Below are positions 1-8,461 of a stretch of 64,000 bases of DNA, one piece after another; position 1 is the stretch's first letter; the number at the start of each line of letters is the position of its first letter. This stretch comes from JBHELB01 sp041859045. GTDB taxonomy: Bacteria > Hydrogenedentota > Hydrogenedentia > Hydrogenedentales > SLHB01. The stretch spans positions 1 through 64,000 of the forward strand of contig JBHELB010000063.1 in the NCBI GenBank assembly GCA_041859045.1, given 5' to 3'. The notes under the pieces were generated by a model. That model saw only the letters and a list, made by a program, of their open reading frames with translations, was not told the origin of the DNA and searched no databases. The translations under genes and the position numbers were made by a program.

Positions 1-267
1 TTCTACAGATTTTGAGTCTGACCCTGTTCGAGAAAAGGCCCATTTTTCAAGTGTTTTCTGAACAGAAATGTGCGATTGACGATGAGTGCATCAGTAACCA
101 ATTGGAACTATTCAACTTATAACCGGACGGCAGTGAAGAAATACAGAAAGAAACGAAAGACTTGCATTTTCGTCTTTTGACATGCAAGTTATCCGTAGTG
201 CGCCAGGAACAACGAAGCCACCAAGGAGGAGGCCCAATCGAAATAATGCGCACGGGAAGGGAAGGGG
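1..267. other. Upstream intergenic stretch with one inverted repeat
   Basis: No convincing gene lies here. It contains an inverted repeat, ACTTGCAT at 160-167 and ATGCAAGT at 182-189, whose spacer holds a TTGACA-like hexamer (177-182). I find no good -10 element at the right distance. A strong AAGGAGGAGG purine tract (223-232) sits 13 nt before an ATG at 246 that is out of frame with the downstream gene, so it probably does not set that gene's start. Confidence 0.4.
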
Positions 268-2793
268 ATGATGCGGATTTTTTGCAGTGTGATGGTGTTG
301 TTGTCGGTCGCCACGGCACCCGCATTTGGCGCGAACTGGATTACCGCGAAGGACTACGACGCGGTAACCGTCGTGGCCAAACCGTCGCAAGGAGTGGAGG
401 AGAAGGCGGTTCGCGAGTTCGTGACCTATTGGGAACGCGCGACGGGACAGCGGCCGACCGTGCGCGAGACGCCGGGGGATGGGGTCAACGTTTGGATAGG
501 CGCTTCCGTCCTTCCCGAGGAATGGAAAAAAACCTTGGCGCTCGACTCGCTGGGGTTCGACGGCATCCTGCTGCGAACCATGCCAGCGGACATGGGAAAG
601 AATCTGGTGCTCGCGGGCGGACCAGGAAAAGGCACCCTTTTCGCGGTCTATGAATTTCTGGAGCGCGCATTCGATATCCGTTGGCTGGCGCCGGGGGTAG
701 TAGATATTCCCACGGCCCCGAAGCGGATCGCCGCGATGGACTACCGCTTCACCCCTCGGTTCGTGTATCGCGATGCCGGATTGCCGAGAGGGGCTGACAA
801 GGATCTCTATCGCCACAATTCGCCGTACGTCTATGGGCTTCGAGGGCATTCTTTCTACGACATTCTGCCGCCTGACAAGTACTTTGCCGAACATCCGGAG
901 TACTATGCGGAGATCAATGGCAAGCGCATCGCGGGCGCCGGAATCAATTGGGAAGATGTCAGGGTAGCGCAGGCGCGTGTGCGCGAGATTGGCCAACTCT
1001 GTATGACCAATCCCGAAGTCGCCGAGGCCATCGTGCGAGAACTCAAGGGGTTTATTGCGGAGAACCCCAAGGCCAATCTCTGGTCGGTGTCGCAGATGGA
1101 CTGGGGCAACAATTGCACCTGCCCCACGTGCAAGGAGATCGACGAACGCGAGGGAACGCCCGCCGCGTCGTTGCTGGTGGGCGTCAATCGCGTGGCCGAA
1201 CTGATCGAGAAGGACTACCCCGGTTTCGCGATTCAGACCTACGCGTACACCTATACCCGCAAGCCCCCGAAGACGATTCGCCCACGGCACAACGTCATCG
1301 TGCAGTTGTGTTCCATCGAATGCGATTTCGCGCGGCCCTTCAACGATCCGCAGGCCGGGGCGAACCGCTCTTTTGTCGAGGATCTGAAGGGATGGAGCGC
1401 CCTCGGCACAAATCTGTTTTTCTACGATTACCCCATCAACTGCCTCTACGCGATTCGTCCGTATCCGTACGAAGAGGTGATGGCGAAGAACCTCGCCTTC
1501 ATGGCGGACAACGGTACGATTGGGGCGTTTGAGCAGTCGCACACGGGCGAATCCACCTCGTTCGGCGCGATGAAGGCGTACGTGATTTCGAAGCTGCTTT
1601 GGAATCCGGCCGACGATCCCGAGGCGTTGGTTCGCGAATTCATGTTCCGTTACTACGGCAAGTCTGCTCCGTATCTCTGGAAATTCTACGTGCGGTGTCA
1701 GGAGACGTTGCGTGAGAAAGACGTCCAGATGTTCCTTTTCGACACCTGCGGCTGGATAGACCGAAAACTTGTCGAGGACGGCGAGGCGTTGTTCAAGAAG
1801 GCTTTTGCCGCCGCGGAGTCGGACGAGATTCGCAAGCGGGTCGAACTCGCCCACTACCAGGTGTTGTGTGCCGCGCAACTGGCTCGACCGGACTACACAT
1901 TTGAGAAAGATCGTGTGTTGATTGAACGTCCGCCGCTGCTGACACGCGCCGAAATGACAACGCGTGCCGAGGAACTCGGCATATTGGCCGATATCCCCAG
2001 GGACTGGCCGTCTTTCGAGGACATGATCGAACCCTTCCCCGTGACGCCGGTTCCCGCGGTGACTTCATCGCCGTTGGCGTGGCTTGAAAACGATCGCTAC
2101 TTGGTGTGGATGGCTCCCGAGATGAAGGGCTCCATCCTGCGCATGCGCGACAAGAAGCTAGGCGTTGACTTGCTCAAGGGCTATGAGACCTACGACACGT
2201 CGCCCGGCGCATACCAGGAGTGGAGCGCGATCGGCGACATGGGCGAGGGCGTCGCGGCGAAGAAGTACGAGCTTGTCCGCAAGGATGAGCACGAGGCCAC
2301 GATCCGCGCCACCACGAAGAACGGCCTTCGTATCGAGCGCACCGTGCGCGTTGCGCCCGGCTCCGACAAGGTGGAGGTGCGCCTCCTGATCGCGAACGAC
2401 ACGGACAAGCCGCAGCCCGTTTCCGTCAAGATACATCCCGAGTTCTACTGCCAGCGCGCGTTGACGCTTCCAGAACTGTGGGTGAAGGCCGCCACGGGCT
2501 GGGAACGTGTGAAAGAGGACAGCGCCGCGGATTCGAGTGTGGGCGCCAAGGTGTTGCCGCCCGCGCCGGGCGGGGTCTGGGGCGCGTACGTGCCGGAATC
2601 GGATATCACGTTGCTAAACGAGTATCAGCCGGGGCAACTCGAGAACCTGATTTTCTACTACAACACAGGCAAGGGCTCGGAGCAGATCAATCTTGAGCTT
2701 ATGCCCACGCGCAAGATGTTGCAGCCTGGTGAACAGCACGTCGTGGAGACCTCTTATGTGGTGGTGAAGGGTCGTCCGGCGGACGCAAAATAG
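268..2793 (+). CDS. Secreted DUF4838 family protein (GH67-like architecture)
   Basis: This 841-residue protein begins with a clear signal peptide (hydrophobic stretch ending near APAFGA, about residue 22), so it is exported. An N-terminal region of about 100 residues resembles the alpha-glucuronidase (GH67) N-terminal fold. The centre (about 180-450) has the DUF4838 signature: a run around WSVSQMDWGNN followed by two CxxC-type cysteine pairs (NCTCPTC), then an aromatic-rich barrel segment. The C-terminal third looks like a beta-sandwich. DUF4838 proteins are presumed glycosidases, but activity is unproven for most. ATG 268 or ATG 271 could be the start, behind GGAAGGGAAGG. A UROD-family gene follows with an 18-nt gap, suggesting one operon. 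The substrate cannot be inferred. Confidence 0.85.
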   Translation: MMRIFCSVMVLLSVATAPAFGANWITAKDYDAVTVVAKPSQGVEEKAVREFVTYWERATGQRPTVRETPGDGVNVWIGASVLPEEWKKTLALDSLGFDGILLRTMPADMGKNLVLAGGPGKGTLFAVYEFLERAFDIRWLAPGVVDIPTAPKRIAAMDYRFTPRFVYRDAGLPRGADKDLYRHNSPYVYGLRGHSFYDILPPDKYFAEHPEYYAEINGKRIAGAGINWEDVRVAQARVREIGQLCMTNPEVAEAIVRELKGFIAENPKANLWSVSQMDWGNNCTCPTCKEIDEREGTPAASLLVGVNRVAELIEKDYPGFAIQTYAYTYTRKPPKTIRPRHNVIVQLCSIECDFARPFNDPQAGANRSFVEDLKGWSALGTNLFFYDYPINCLYAIRPYPYEEVMAKNLAFMADNGTIGAFEQSHTGESTSFGAMKAYVISKLLWNPADDPEALVREFMFRYYGKSAPYLWKFYVRCQETLREKDVQMFLFDTCGWIDRKLVEDGEALFKKAFAAAESDEIRKRVELAHYQVLCAAQLARPDYTFEKDRVLIERPPLLTRAEMTTRAEELGILADIPRDWPSFEDMIEPFPVTPVPAVTSSPLAWLENDRYLVWMAPEMKGSILRMRDKKLGVDLLKGYETYDTSPGAYQEWSAIGDMGEGVAAKKYELVRKDEHEATIRATTKNGLRIERTVRVAPGSDKVEVRLLIANDTDKPQPVSVKIHPEFYCQRALTLPELWVKAATGWERVKEDSAADSSVGAKVLPPAPGGVWGAYVPESDITLLNEYQPGQLENLIFYYNTGKGSEQINLELMPTRKMLQPGEQHVVETSYVVVKGRPADAK

Positions 2794-2810
2794 ACGTGAG
2801 AGGAAAGACC

Positions 2811-3848
2811 ATGACAGGCAAAGAGAATTTGATCCGGACGATTGAGAATCGAGATCCGAAGTATCTTCCGATTTACATCGAGTTTGCGGCGGAGGCCTTG
2901 TACGAGCGCGATGCGGCGAAGGAAGCGCGCATCAAGGAACTACAGGCCCAGGTTCCGCCAGACGTATTGATGTTGCATCCCGAGCCCGGGTTTGTGTCGC
3001 CGCCGGTCAAGACGGGCGAGGTGACGCGCTGGGTGGATCACTGGGGAACCGGCTGGTCCGACGACGGCCACGGGGCGAAGACGGACATGTATCCCCTGGA
3101 GCGGGGGTACGATGCCTTGGACGGTTTCGCCTTTCCCGATCCTAACAAACCCGGTCTTTTTGACAAGGCGGATGCCCGACTGGCCGACCGCGAAGGGCGC
3201 TACGTGATCGGACCCGTTTGGTTCACGTTGTTTGAGCGTCTCTGGATGCTACGCGGTTTTGACAACATGCTGATCGATCCTTTGGTCGAACCCGAGGCAT
3301 TCGAGACACTGCGCGATCGTATTGTGGACTACAATCTTGCCATGATCGACCACTGGACCGCGCGCGGCGTGGATGGGATCTACTTCTCCGACGACTGGGG
3401 CAGTCAATCGGGACTGCTGATAGACCCCGACGAGTGGCGCAAACACTACAAACCGTCTTATGCGCGCATGTTCCAACGCATTCGCGAGGGCGGGGCGCAT
3501 GTCTGGATGCACCTGTGCGGAAATATCGTGGCGATTCTCCCCGATCTCATCGAGATTGGTCTGAACGTGCTGAACCCAATACAGCCCCGGGCAATCAATG
3601 TCGAGGCGTTGGGCCGGGATTTTGGCGGCAAAGTCTGTTTCTTCGGCGGGGCCGACGTACAAGGCACCTTGGTCTACGGTACCCCTGCGGACGTGAAAGA
3701 GCAGGCGGCGTTTCTCGTGCGCCATTTGCATACGCCCCGCGGCGGATACTTGGCCAGCACCAGCCACGGGTTCATGCCCGAAACCCCGATGGACAATGTC
3801 ATCGCGCTCTACGAGGCGTTCATTGAACTCCGGGAAAAATGCGGTTGA
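2811..3848 (+). CDS. Uroporphyrinogen decarboxylase (UROD) family protein, MtaA/CmuA-like
   Basis: The product is a 345-residue TIM-barrel protein of the UROD superfamily, which includes heme-pathway HemE and the corrinoid methyltransferases MtaA/CmuA. Features supporting the methyltransferase-like branch are the HLCGN motif (potential zinc ligands His and Cys) in the middle of the chain, then GLNVLNPIQP and the GGADVQGTL segment. It lacks the N-terminal arginine-rich coproporphyrinogen-binding pattern I would expect in HemE. I chose ATG 2811 over the upstream GTG 2796 because GAGAGGAAAG lies at a proper distance before it. It directly follows the DUF4838 gene. Proteins of this kind are numerous in Lentisphaerae-like genomes and mostly uncharacterised; the substrate is unknown. 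Confidence 0.8.
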   Translation: MTGKENLIRTIENRDPKYLPIYIEFAAEALYERDAAKEARIKELQAQVPPDVLMLHPEPGFVSPPVKTGEVTRWVDHWGTGWSDDGHGAKTDMYPLERGYDALDGFAFPDPNKPGLFDKADARLADREGRYVIGPVWFTLFERLWMLRGFDNMLIDPLVEPEAFETLRDRIVDYNLAMIDHWTARGVDGIYFSDDWGSQSGLLIDPDEWRKHYKPSYARMFQRIREGGAHVWMHLCGNIVAILPDLIEIGLNVLNPIQPRAINVEALGRDFGGKVCFFGGADVQGTLVYGTPADVKEQAAFLVRHLHTPRGGYLASTSHGFMPETPMDNVIALYEAFIELREKCG

Positions 3849-3866
3849 AGTGAGCTAGTACGCCAA

Positions 3867-3906
3867 GGCAGAATACGGGGCATCACGAAATGTTCCGTAT
3901 TCTGCC
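3867..3906. promoter_or_regulatory. 12-bp perfect inverted repeat before a dehydrogenase gene
   Basis: GGCAGAATACGG (3867-3878) is perfectly repeated in inverse at 3895-3906 with a 16-nt loop. The right arm ends immediately before the GAGG ribosome-binding site of the gene starting at 3916. No T-tract follows, so it is not a canonical intrinsic terminator. It could be an mRNA hairpin next to the start site, an operator, or an attenuator. Confidence 0.6.
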
Positions 3907-3915
3907 GAGGTGTTA

Positions 3916-4863
3916 ATGAGTAAGTTAGTGTTGATTACCACGCTGCCGCAAGAGCACGTGCAGCGGCTGCGCGAGCGCTTCCCTGAGCTGGAGGTGGTGG
4001 ACTGCGCGGCGGACCGCGCCCGTGTGGACGCCGAAATCGTCGATGCCGATTACGCGTATGGCCGGGTGTTTCCCGAGCAGTTTGCGCGAGCCAAGCGGCT
4101 GAAGTTTATCCAAGTGGCGACGCACGGCGTCGATACCCTCCTATTTCCCGAACTGGTGGCCAGTGACGTGCTGATCGCGAGCGGTAAGGGGCTGTGGAGC
4201 CGCCCGGTCGCCGAGCACACGATGGCGCTGTTGTTGGCGATGTGCCGGGCATTTCCCGAAATCTGGCGCGCGCACCAGGCTCAGCACTGGTTTGGTGACG
4301 GCACACGAATGCGGGTGCTTCGCAATCTGACGATGGGTTTCCTTGGCGCGGGATGTCTGGCCCAGGAAATCGCCAGACTGAGCGAGCCGTTCGGTCCGTC
4401 GCGGCTGGCGTATTGCCGCCGGGGTGGAAAGCGGGACGGGTTTGAGCGCGTGTATTCTGGGGAGGAATTGACGAAGTTTCTCAGCGATTCGGACGTAGTA
4501 ATCAACACCCTGCCGTTGACCGAGGAAACCCAAAAACTCATGGGGCAAGCAGAGTTCGCCGCGATGAAACCGGGCGCGTTTTTTATTAATGTTGGACGCG
4601 GTGCCACGGTGGACGAAGCCGCGCTACTGGAGGCCTTACGTAGCGGACACCTTGGCGGGGCGGGACTGGATGTCTTCGAGCGCGAACCGCTTCCGGCGGA
4701 CAGTCCCTTCTGGGGTCTGGACAACGTCATTATCACCGCCCACACTGCGGGACATGGCGAGTTCGGCACGTCCGCCCCGCTCGAACTGCTCTGCGAAAAC
4801 CTGCGCCGGATCCGCGCCGGTCAACTTCCCTTCAACCTCGTCGACAAGACCGCTGGATATTGA
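3916..4863 (+). CDS. D-2-hydroxyacid dehydrogenase (NAD-dependent)
   Basis: A 315-residue member of the D-isomer specific 2-hydroxyacid dehydrogenase family, oxidising or reducing 2-hydroxy/2-oxo acids in the cytoplasm. The chain has an N-terminal catalytic half, a dinucleotide-binding turn (GFLGAGCLAQE, about 140-150), the NTLPLTEET segment, FINVGRGATVDE with the substrate-binding Arg, DVFEREPL with the catalytic Glu, and ITAHTAGH with the catalytic His. The glycine motif departs slightly from the usual GxGxxG. ATG 3916 is preferred to GTG 3910 because GAGG ends six bases upstream. Substrate specificity cannot be read from sequence; the setting suggests a sugar-derived acid. Confidence 0.85.
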   Translation: MSKLVLITTLPQEHVQRLRERFPELEVVDCAADRARVDAEIVDADYAYGRVFPEQFARAKRLKFIQVATHGVDTLLFPELVASDVLIASGKGLWSRPVAEHTMALLLAMCRAFPEIWRAHQAQHWFGDGTRMRVLRNLTMGFLGAGCLAQEIARLSEPFGPSRLAYCRRGGKRDGFERVYSGEELTKFLSDSDVVINTLPLTEETQKLMGQAEFAAMKPGAFFINVGRGATVDEAALLEALRSGHLGGAGLDVFEREPLPADSPFWGLDNVIITAHTAGHGEFGTSAPLELLCENLRRIRAGQLPFNLVDKTAGY

Positions 4864-4988
4864 CCTGCCCCCTTTCTTTGTGCAGACCTCGGTTTGAGGC
4901 GGACGTGCAAATGGAGTATGATTTCGGGGTTTGTCCGGAGCACGTGACGGAGCTTTGGTGAATCCGGAAGGCGCGGAAGGGAAGTGGG

Positions 4989-5564
4989 TTGAGCAAGATC
5001 GATTTTCTAAAACAATTTCTGAGCAGTCCAGCCGACGTTGGCGCACTGGCACCCAGCTCGCGAGGTCTCGGGCGGATGGTGTGCGAGGCGGCGGGGGTGG
5101 AACGCGCGCAGACCGTGGTCGAATTTGGCGCGGGTACCGGCGCGATCACGGGAGTGCTTCTTGAATTGCTCAAGCCGGGCGCGACTTTTCTTCCGATCGA
5201 GATCAACCCTAAATTCGTGAAGATCATTCGTTCGCGTTTTCCTGATTTGAATGTGGTGGAAGGCAGCGCCACGGACACCCCTGACCATTTGCGGGCCGTT
5301 GGCCGGGAACACTGCGATTGCATCGTGTCGGGGCTGCCCTGGACGACCTTCAAGACGTCGCTCCAGGACGCGCTGCTCGATGCGACTCTTCAGTCGTTGA
5401 GGCCGGGCGGGCGTTTTGCCACCTATATGTATTTGCAGAGTCAGGTTCTGCCCTCCGGCGTGCGCTTCAAGCGCCGCCTGCGAGAATCGTTCAGTGTCGT
5501 GGGGGTAACCCCTATTGTTTGGGCGAATTTACCCCCGGCGATGGTGTTTTACGGGGTAAAATAG
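4989..5564 (+). CDS. SAM-dependent methyltransferase, phospholipid N-methyltransferase (PmtA)-like
   Basis: A 191-residue class I methyltransferase. The SAM-binding motif I is VVEFGAGTGAITG (about residues 43-55), followed by an acidic residue at the end of strand 2 (PIEINPKF) and VSGLPWTTF at motif IV. The opening SKIDFLKQFLSSP and the absence of a target-recognition domain resemble small PmtA/KsgA-like enzymes that methylate phosphatidylethanolamine; rRNA dimethylase activity seems less likely because the C-terminal domain is missing. Translation probably starts at TTG 4989, preceded by GGAAGGGAAG. The acceptor is inferred, not shown. Confidence 0.7.
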   Translation: MSKIDFLKQFLSSPADVGALAPSSRGLGRMVCEAAGVERAQTVVEFGAGTGAITGVLLELLKPGATFLPIEINPKFVKIIRSRFPDLNVVEGSATDTPDHLRAVGREHCDCIVSGLPWTTFKTSLQDALLDATLQSLRPGGRFATYMYLQSQVLPSGVRFKRRLRESFSVVGVTPIVWANLPPAMVFYGVK

Positions 5565-5609
5565 CGTTTTTCTTGGACGAGCGCGCGATTGCGCGAAGGA
5601 GAATGCGGT

Positions 5610-6257
5610 ATGAAGTCGGCGTTAATGGTGTGGGGCGGTTGGGACGGTCATGAACCCAAGCAGTGCGTGGACAGGTTTGCGCCGTTCCTGCAGGAACAAG
5701 GGTTTCAGGTCGAAGTCGCGGACAATATGTCGGCGTATGAAGACGCGGACAAGATGGCCTCGCTGAGCTTGGTCGTGCCGTGCTGGACAATGGGCACGAT
5801 CACGGGCGAGCAGGAGAAGGGGCTGCTCACGGCGATCAAGGGCGGGGTGGGCATTGCCGGTTGGCACGGTGGCATGTGCGACTCGTTTCGCAACAACACC
5901 GAATACCAGTGGATGACCGGCGGCCAGTGGGTCGCGCATCCCGGCGGCAAAATTCAGTACACCGTAAACATTATCAATCCGAAAGACCCCATCGTGGCGG
6001 GCCTGAGCGATTTCTCGATGCTCTCCGAACAGTACTATATGCACGTCGATCCGGGTAACGAAGTCCTCGCGACGACCACGTTCACGGGCGAGCACGCGCC
6101 GTGGACCGCGGGTACCGTGATGCCGGTCGCGTGGAAGCGCATGTGGGGCGAGGGCAAGGTGTTTTACTCCGCGTTGGGTCACGTCGCGGCGGATTTCGAT
6201 GTCCCCGAGGCGTTCGAGATCATGAAGCGCGGTATGCTCTGGGCCAGCAGGGACTAG
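5610..6257 (+). CDS. ThuA-like domain protein (trehalose utilisation family)
   Basis: This 215-residue protein has the class I glutamine amidotransferase-like fold typical of ThuA proteins: MVWGGWDGHEP at the start, an LVVPCWTMGTIT strand-turn, the GVGIAGWHGGMCDSF loop and GKVFYSALGHV near the end. ThuA domains accompany sugar catabolism genes, including trehalose use in rhizobia, but most have no assigned reaction. ATG 5610 is chosen because AAGGAG lies eight nucleotides upstream; the longer reading to 5589 has no such site. A Gfo/Idh/MocA gene follows 50 nt later, a frequent pairing in these lineages and consistent with a shared oxidoreductive sugar pathway. Confidence 0.85.
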   Translation: MKSALMVWGGWDGHEPKQCVDRFAPFLQEQGFQVEVADNMSAYEDADKMASLSLVVPCWTMGTITGEQEKGLLTAIKGGVGIAGWHGGMCDSFRNNTEYQWMTGGQWVAHPGGKIQYTVNIINPKDPIVAGLSDFSMLSEQYYMHVDPGNEVLATTTFTGEHAPWTAGTVMPVAWKRMWGEGKVFYSALGHVAADFDVPEAFEIMKRGMLWASRD

Positions 6258-6307
6258 GTAGTTAATCCTCGCCGCGGCGGCGGCGCGAAGTGAAAGGATA
6301 GTGCGGT

Positions 6308-7411
6308 ATGGAGCCGGTAAAGGTTGGTTTGATTGGGTGCGGCAATATTTCCAACATCTATTTTCAGGCGGGCAAGACCTTCGAAGCGATTGATATTGTA
6401 GCGTGCGCCGACCTCATCGTGGACCGCGCGAAGGCGAAGGCCGAAGAGCACGGCATTCCCAAGGCGTGTTCGGTGGAAGAACTTCTGGCGGACTCCGAAA
6501 TCGAGATCGTCATGAATCTGACGATTCCCAAGGCGCACGCCGAGGTCGCGTTCAAGGCGCTGAACGCGGGGAAAAACGTTCACAACGAGAAGCCGTTGGC
6601 GGTGACGCGCGAAGACGGTCAGAAAATGTTGCAATTGGCCAAGGAGAAAGGCCTTCGCGTGGGCTGCGCGCCGGACACCTTCATGGGCGCGGGCATCCAG
6701 ACCTGCCGCAAACTGATTGATGAGGGATGGATTGGCGCGCCGGTGGGCGCAACGTGCTTTATGATGTGCCCGGGCCACGAGAGTTGGCACCCGGACCCCG
6801 ATTTCTACTATCAGGTTGGCGGCGGCCCGATGTTCGATATGGGGCCGTACTATTTGACCGCGCTCGTGAACCTGCTGGGCCCGGTGGCCCGCGTAACTGG
6901 CGCGACGCGCAAGACCTATCCCGAGCGCCTGATCACAAGTCAGCCGAAGTTTGGCACGAAGATCACCGTCAACACCCCGACGCACATCACCGCGGCGCTC
7001 GATTTCGCCAATGGCGCGATCGCCACGATGATCATGAGCTTCGATATCTGGGCGCACCAGTTGCCGTGCATCGAAATCTATGGCACGCAGGGCACGATCG
7101 TCGTGCCGGATCCGAACGGATTTGGCGGTGTGGTGAAGGTTCGCCGTGGGCGTGCACCCGAGTGGAGCGAGATGCCCCATGCCTTCGGTTATGCCACCAA
7201 CAGCCGTGGTATCGGCGTGGCGGACATGGCGTACTCGCTGCGTTCAGGCCGCGCGCACCGTGCGAATGGCGACATGGCGTACCATGTGCTCGACGTGATG
7301 CACAGCGTGCTCGAAGCGTCGGACCAGGGGCGGCACATTCAGGTGGCCAGTTCGTGCGAGCGCCCTGCGGCGTTGCCGATGGGGCTGCGAGAAGGAACGT
7401 TGGATGCCTGA
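6308..7411 (+). CDS. Gfo/Idh/MocA family oxidoreductase
   Basis: A 367-residue NAD(P)-dependent sugar or cyclitol dehydrogenase. The N-terminal Rossmann motif is VGLIGCGNIS (residues 5-14); the EKPLAV motif with the catalytic Lys lies near residue 95; the C-terminal alpha/beta domain carries GGGPMFDMGPYY, the usual dimer and active-site segment. The start at ATG 6308 follows GAAAGGATAG. It sits behind the ThuA-like gene, and the trp genes begin only 39 nt after it, so transcription may read through. The substrate is unknown. The last residues before the stop are unremarkable, giving no sign of truncation. Confidence 0.9.
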   Translation: MEPVKVGLIGCGNISNIYFQAGKTFEAIDIVACADLIVDRAKAKAEEHGIPKACSVEELLADSEIEIVMNLTIPKAHAEVAFKALNAGKNVHNEKPLAVTREDGQKMLQLAKEKGLRVGCAPDTFMGAGIQTCRKLIDEGWIGAPVGATCFMMCPGHESWHPDPDFYYQVGGGPMFDMGPYYLTALVNLLGPVARVTGATRKTYPERLITSQPKFGTKITVNTPTHITAALDFANGAIATMIMSFDIWAHQLPCIEIYGTQGTIVVPDPNGFGGVVKVRRGRAPEWSEMPHAFGYATNSRGIGVADMAYSLRSGRAHRANGDMAYHVLDVMHSVLEASDQGRHIQVASSCERPAALPMGLREGTLDA

Positions 7412-7450
7412 TGCCGCATAGCGGCGTCCGGCAGTGCCGGGGGGGAACGA

Positions 7451-8461
7451 ATGGAACGGTATATCGCGCAAGTGGTTCGAGGCGAAGGGCTTTCCCGCGA
7501 GGAGGCCGCTGCCGCCATGCGCGCGATCATGGCCGGAGAGGCGACCCCGGCGCAGATTGGTGGATTTCTCGTCGCGTTGCGCATGAAGGGCGAGACGGTC
7601 GACGAGATCACCGGATTCGCCGAGACGATGCGCGCGTTTGCGACGCGAGTGGAGACCAACCGTCGGCCGCTGGTGGATACCTGCGGCACCGGCGGCGACC
7701 ATTCCGGCACGTTCAACATCTCGACCACTGCGGCGTTTGTCGTGGCGGGCGCGGGCGTGGCGGTGGCCAAACACGGCAACCGCAGTGCCACGAGCAAATG
7801 CGGCAGCGCCGATGTGCTCGAAGCCCTAGGGGTGCATATCGAGGCGCTGCCCGAGCGCGTTGGCCGTTGCATTGACCATGTGGGCATCGGTTTTCTCTAT
7901 GCCCGTTCATTGCACAGCGCGATGAAACACGTGGCCGGCCCGCGCCGCGAATTGGGCGTGCCCACGGTGTTCAATTTTCTCGGGCCACTGACGAACCCCG
8001 CCGGGGCGTGCGGTCAGGTGGTTGGCGTTTTTGACGGCACCCGTGTCGCCGCGTTGGCCGGAGTGCTGGCCAACTTGGGAACCCGCCATGCGTTTGTGGT
8101 TTCCGGCGGCGATGGACTGGACGAACTGACGCTGACGGGGCCGAGCAAGGTGGCTGAGGCGCGCGAGGGGACCGTGCGAGTTTATACGGTGGACCCTGCG
8201 GAGTGGGGGATTCCGGCTGCTCCTTTGGAGGCGCTCAAGGGAGGCGACGCCGCACAGAATGCGGCGATTCTGCGCGGCGTGCTCGAGGGCAAGCCCGGTC
8301 CGGCCCGTGACGTTGTGCTGCTGAATGCCGCGCCGGCGATTGTCGCAGGGGATGTTGCTGTTGACTGGCGCGAAGGAATTGAGTTTGCGGCGAAGAGCAT
8401 CGATTCGGGCGCAGCGCTGGCTAAACTCGACGAATTGGTGAAGGTCTCTCATGATTCTTGA
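7451..8461 (+). CDS. trpD: Anthranilate phosphoribosyltransferase
   Basis: TrpD (336 residues) joins anthranilate to phosphoribosyl pyrophosphate, the second committed step of tryptophan synthesis. The diagnostic PRPP loop DTCGTGGDHSGTFNIST is present near residue 77, with KHGNRSATSKCGSAD after it and GVPTVFNFLGPLTNP at about 175. Length matches the family. ATG 7451 follows GGGGGGAACGA. It is not fused to TrpG. It overlaps trpC by 11 nt, so the two are probably translationally coupled. Two short palindromes (7414-7425 and 7428-7440) lie just upstream but I see no Trp-rich leader peptide. Confidence 0.97.
   Translation: MERYIAQVVRGEGLSREEAAAAMRAIMAGEATPAQIGGFLVALRMKGETVDEITGFAETMRAFATRVETNRRPLVDTCGTGGDHSGTFNISTTAAFVVAGAGVAVAKHGNRSATSKCGSADVLEALGVHIEALPERVGRCIDHVGIGFLYARSLHSAMKHVAGPRRELGVPTVFNFLGPLTNPAGACGQVVGVFDGTRVAALAGVLANLGTRHAFVVSGGDGLDELTLTGPSKVAEAREGTVRVYTVDPAEWGIPAAPLEALKGGDAAQNAAILRGVLEGKPGPARDVVLLNAAPAIVAGDVAVDWREGIEFAAKSIDSGAALAKLDELVKVSHDS

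Noticed and set aside
112..1878. Long minus-strand open frame (588 codons) opposite the DUF4838 gene
   Set aside because: It is antisense to a gene with signal peptide and domain motifs; high third-position GC opens such frames, and no family motif or ribosome-binding site is seen.
7412..7450. REP-like element or trp attenuator before trpD
   Set aside because: Two short palindromes resemble a REP in outline, but only one copy is seen, and there is no Trp-rich leader peptide or terminator/antiterminator pair.
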